This document shows, in pieces, positions 61,841 to 64,000 of a DNA stretch of 64,000 nucleotides. The notes below the pieces were generated by a model. It worked only from the letters and a program-made list of their open reading frames with translations, was not told the DNA's origin and made no database searches. The first letter of the stretch is position 1, and every line of letters begins with the position of its first letter. Source of the DNA: Sphingobium sp. TKS (GTDB lineage: Bacteria > Pseudomonadota > Alphaproteobacteria > Sphingomonadales > Sphingomonadaceae); assembly GCF_001563265.1 (NCBI RefSeq), contig NZ_CP005083.1:3847001-3911000 (forward strand), read 5' to 3'. The position numbers were made by a program, and so were the translations under genes.

Positions 61841-63265
61841 TCAGCGGTTGCGGTTGGCGGCGGCGCCGGCGGCGTCGCGCGCATCACGGTCGCGCTGGCG
61901 CACGACCCCGGCATAGTTGGCCGAGAGGTTCGCCTGGTTGAGGGCGGCCATGTAGGACTGGCGCATCTGCGCGCGCTGGCGCAGCACCTCGTCGCGTAGC
62001 CCGCTCAATTGCTCAATGCCCTTGGCGAGGATGCGGGTCTGGCAGATCCGGGCGCTGCCGGCATCGGCCGCGCCGGCGGCGGTCACGCCACGTTCGGCAT
62101 TGGACACGGCAAAATCTATGCTACGCGTGAGGTCGTTGAGCATCTGGTATGCGAGCGTCAACGCGACCAGTTCGTCGGTATCGCCGATCACGCTCTCGAC
62201 CAGCCCCTGGCGCACGCCCCATTCCAGAAGACGATAGACGGGGAGGGTGCGCACATTGGCGACGAACTGGCGTTCCTCCGCCGTCAGCGCGGCGCGCGTG
62301 CGGATCTTGATCGCGATCGACTCCATCCGGCCGCGCGCGAGCACCAGCGCGCCCTTGCCGCTGCCGTCGGTCGAGCAGTCGGCCGAGGTCGGCGGCACCG
62401 CGATCGCGCGGGTCTGGACCTTGCCGGTCAGGAAATCATCGACGCTCTCGGTGTCCTGCCGCGCGCAGGCGGGGATAGCCGTGAACAGCGGTACCTTGTC
62501 CGCCGGGTCCCAGCGCATATAGACGTCGCCGACGCGGGCGCGCATGACGCCGGCCCAGTCGGACGCGCCGACACGCGCGGCGGCATGGGCGAGGAGCGAG
62601 CCGGTCTTGAAGATGTCGGTGACCTCGGCCGGGCAGTTTTCCAGCGCGTCGCGCAGATCCTCGGTCGGATTGCCCTGGTTCGCCTGAATCTTTTCGCGGC
62701 TCTGCTGATAGCTCTTGGAGAAGCCCTCGCGGACGCTCTTGTAGCCGGTCATCTCTTCGATGATGCCCGACATATTGTCGTCGCCCCGGGCGATCTGGAC
62801 CATGCGGTTGGCGAGCCGGCAATCGTTGACCTGGATCGAGTTGAGGAAGTTGGTCGCCGCCTCCATCTTCGAGATGATGTTGCCCATTTTTTCATCGAGG
62901 GTTTCCAGCAGGTACTGGAAAGCGACCGCCGGGGCGGCCTGAAGGATGCTTTCGAGCTTCTGGACGAGATAGTCGGGATCGAGGAACGACATGCCGCCCA
63001 AAAACATGTCGATTCCCCCGCAGCCCGCGCGGACCTTGGGCAGCGTGACCGACATGAGATAGTCGTTATGGACATCGATCCGGCCCGACATGCCGCCCGC
63101 GGTGATATAGCCGCGGGTCTGGTCCTCGAACGAGCCGGGGCTGGTATAGGTCACATTGTCGAACCAGCTTTCGGCCCAGCTTTGCGCACAAGCCGGTGTG
63201 GCGAAGGCAACGCAAGCCAGCAGGGGCAAGGCGAGCAGGGTCAGGCGGCGGCGCGGGTTTGCCAT
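61841..63265 (-). CDS. traH: F-type conjugal transfer protein TraH
   Basis: The 474-residue protein has a Sec signal (LTLLALPLLACVAFATPACA) and the TraH pattern. Near its start are QTRGYITAGGMSGRIDVHND and VRAGCGGIDMFLGGMSFLDP, whose G-C-G-G-I-D-x-F-x-G-G-x-S-F block is characteristic. Coiled-coil segments follow at about 130-210 and 395-460. TraH is a periplasmic/outer-membrane-associated protein needed for F-pilus assembly. It lies upstream of traG and downstream of the thioredoxin-like gene on the minus strand. Confidence 0.93.
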   Translation of the reverse strand: MANPRRRLTLLALPLLACVAFATPACAQSWAESWFDNVTYTSPGSFEDQTRGYITAGGMSGRIDVHNDYLMSVTLPKVRAGCGGIDMFLGGMSFLDPDYLVQKLESILQAAPAVAFQYLLETLDEKMGNIISKMEAATNFLNSIQVNDCRLANRMVQIARGDDNMSGIIEEMTGYKSVREGFSKSYQQSREKIQANQGNPTEDLRDALENCPAEVTDIFKTGSLLAHAAARVGASDWAGVMRARVGDVYMRWDPADKVPLFTAIPACARQDTESVDDFLTGKVQTRAIAVPPTSADCSTDGSGKGALVLARGRMESIAIKIRTRAALTAEERQFVANVRTLPVYRLLEWGVRQGLVESVIGDTDELVALTLAYQMLNDLTRSIDFAVSNAERGVTAAGAADAGSARICQTRILAKGIEQLSGLRDEVLRQRAQMRQSYMAALNQANLSANYAGVVRQRDRDARDAAGAAANRNR

Positions 63266-63310
63266 GGCGGGCAGCTTTCGTTTGCGCGGGCAAGGGTCTG
63301 GCTCCCCATG

Positions 63311-63895
63311 TCAGTTCCTTGCTCGGTTGGAGGATGGAGGCGTGGGCGCGGCCACGATTCCGGTGAACTTCGCCATGCCGCGCACGCCGACAGCGGGCTT
63401 CACCCCGGTCAGCATCTTGGCGGCGAGGTAGAGATTGCGCGCGAGGTTGGGCGCGTGATCGGTGCCGATCGCGACGGGAATGATGCGATTGGAATCGGCG
63501 ACAGGGCGGACCCAGGCGACCGGATGCCCGACCCATGGCAGACCGAGGCGCCCGGAGCGCAGCATCGCTTCCTGGCTGCCGATCGTGCGGACCTTCCAGC
63601 CATAGCGTTGCCCCAATGTGCCGAGCCGCGCCCAGAGATCGGCGCAGGGGATGCAGCCGGGCGCCGTGCTCATCTCGACGATGAACGCGGGGGCCTGGCC
63701 TTTCATGGTTTCGGCGAAGTCGGGCGGCCAGTCGCGCGTCACCGGAACGCGGGCGAGCCATTGGCGCATCTTCGCGTCGGTGGCGACCGGGTGGATCGCC
63801 GCGCGCATCGCCTGTTCGTGCGTCGGCGCCTGCGCGTGCGCGGATCCATTGGCCATGAGCATCGCCGTAAGCAGGATGGGGGCAAAGCGGATCAT
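63311..63895 (-). CDS. Thioredoxin-fold conjugal transfer protein (TraF/TrbB-like)
   Basis: The 194-residue product has a signal peptide (MIRFAPILLTAMLMANGSAHA) and a thioredoxin-like region with STAPGCIPCADLWARL, where CIPC is the redox pair, and a later cis-Pro-like WVGHPVAWV. In F-type systems TraF and TrbB are periplasmic thioredoxin-fold proteins beside traH, and some act as disulfide isomerases for Tra proteins such as TraH and TraN. Which of the two this gene represents cannot be settled here. The ATG overlaps the stop of the partial gene upstream. Confidence 0.8.
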   Translation of the reverse strand: MIRFAPILLTAMLMANGSAHAQAPTHEQAMRAAIHPVATDAKMRQWLARVPVTRDWPPDFAETMKGQAPAFIVEMSTAPGCIPCADLWARLGTLGQRYGWKVRTIGSQEAMLRSGRLGLPWVGHPVAWVRPVADSNRIIPVAIGTDHAPNLARNLYLAAKMLTGVKPAVGVRGMAKFTGIVAAPTPPSSNRARN

Positions 63896-64000
63896 GGCCG
63901 GGGTCCCATCCGAACGTCCACCAGATCGCCGCCCAGGACGCGCGGATCGGTGGCGGAGACCGGGCCGTTGGCGAGCGCGTCGAAGAACCCGTCTTCCTCG
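63892..64000 (-). CDS. Partial transfer-region gene, C-terminal end only
   Basis: On the minus strand the frame enters from beyond the window and ends at TGA 63894-63892, overlapping the next ATG by four bases. The visible end reads EEDGFFDALANGPVSATDPR and VLGGDLVDVRMGPRP. The position just ahead of a TraF/TrbB-like gene suggests TraN, TrbC or TraU, but 35 residues are too few to decide. Confidence 0.7.
   Translation of the reverse strand, partial: EEDGFFDALANGPVSATDPRVLGGDLVDVRMGPRP

Noticed and set aside
1..64000. FNR/FixK boxes (TTGAT-N4-ATCAA) as the oxygen-control signal
   Set aside because: I looked in the gene gaps and saw no good match; the TTACGTAG motif fits the FixJ present in the window better.
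1..64000. CRISPR arrays, tRNA or rRNA genes
   Set aside because: No spaced short repeats and no tRNA- or rRNA-like sequences were noticed on either strand.

Overview
The window looks like accessory DNA from a GC-rich alphaproteobacterium, most likely a sphingomonad (Sphingobium, Novosphingobium or Sphingopyxis type). This is inferred from codon use, from the mix of protein families (NdvB-type glucan synthase, NodT-type outer-membrane factor, PHA synthase next to a MaoC-Pta fusion, F-type Tra proteins) and from the IS types. The F-type conjugation genes at the right end suggest a plasmid or an integrative conjugative element.

From the left end to about 30.5 kb is a low-oxygen / energy-stress island that insertion sequences have cut up. 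It holds a PEP synthase, three universal stress proteins (two here, a third at 35 kb), a giant cyclic beta-1,2-glucan synthase homologue, a DksA/TraR-type zinc-finger protein, an APH/P-loop kinase, Hsp20, a FixL-like heme-PAS histidine kinase with FixJ, a receiver-only regulator, a truncated hemoglobin, two zinc alcohol dehydrogenases (one broken) and a truncated thymidine phosphorylase. FixL keeps the proximal heme histidine and the conserved arginines around it. A short motif, TTACGTAG followed by YGMC, lies upstream of ppsA, of a small ORF and of the receiver-only regulator. It differs at one base from the FixJ core known from rhizobia, so the island may be a FixLJ regulon.

Four mobile elements can be bounded to the base: two identical direct copies of a 2579-bp IS21-family element (2950-5528 and 27862-30440), an IS701-family element (23680-25111, CTAA target duplication) and an IS5/IS427-type element (22841-23676, TA duplication) nested in the IS701 target duplication. 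The last two split an alcohol dehydrogenase. The tip of another IS701-like element is at bases 1-40. IS21 copy 1 has a target duplication (GCCTGG) but copy 2 has none and joins two gene stumps, the mark of a deletion.

From 30.6 to 45 kb lie envelope and central-metabolism genes: cytochrome b561, a VIT-family transporter, a secreted protein, an L,D-transpeptidase, Usp plus phospholipase D, small membrane proteins, DUF2147, HdeD, and a tight four-gene operon phaC - maoC/pta - ackA - pldA. From 45 to 53.5 kb are an LptB-like ABC ATPase, a TetR repressor and an efflux operon of the NodT - HlyD - RbbA - YhhJ type.

From 53.7 kb to the end come a LuxR solo with an acyl-HSL-type domain, an AbiEi/AbiEii type IV toxin-antitoxin pair, a small sigma-region-4-like protein, a small membrane protein, and on the minus strand the end of an F-type transfer region (partial gene, thioredoxin-like TraF/TrbB-type, TraH, TraG). 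No rRNA, tRNA, CRISPR array or replication gene was seen.
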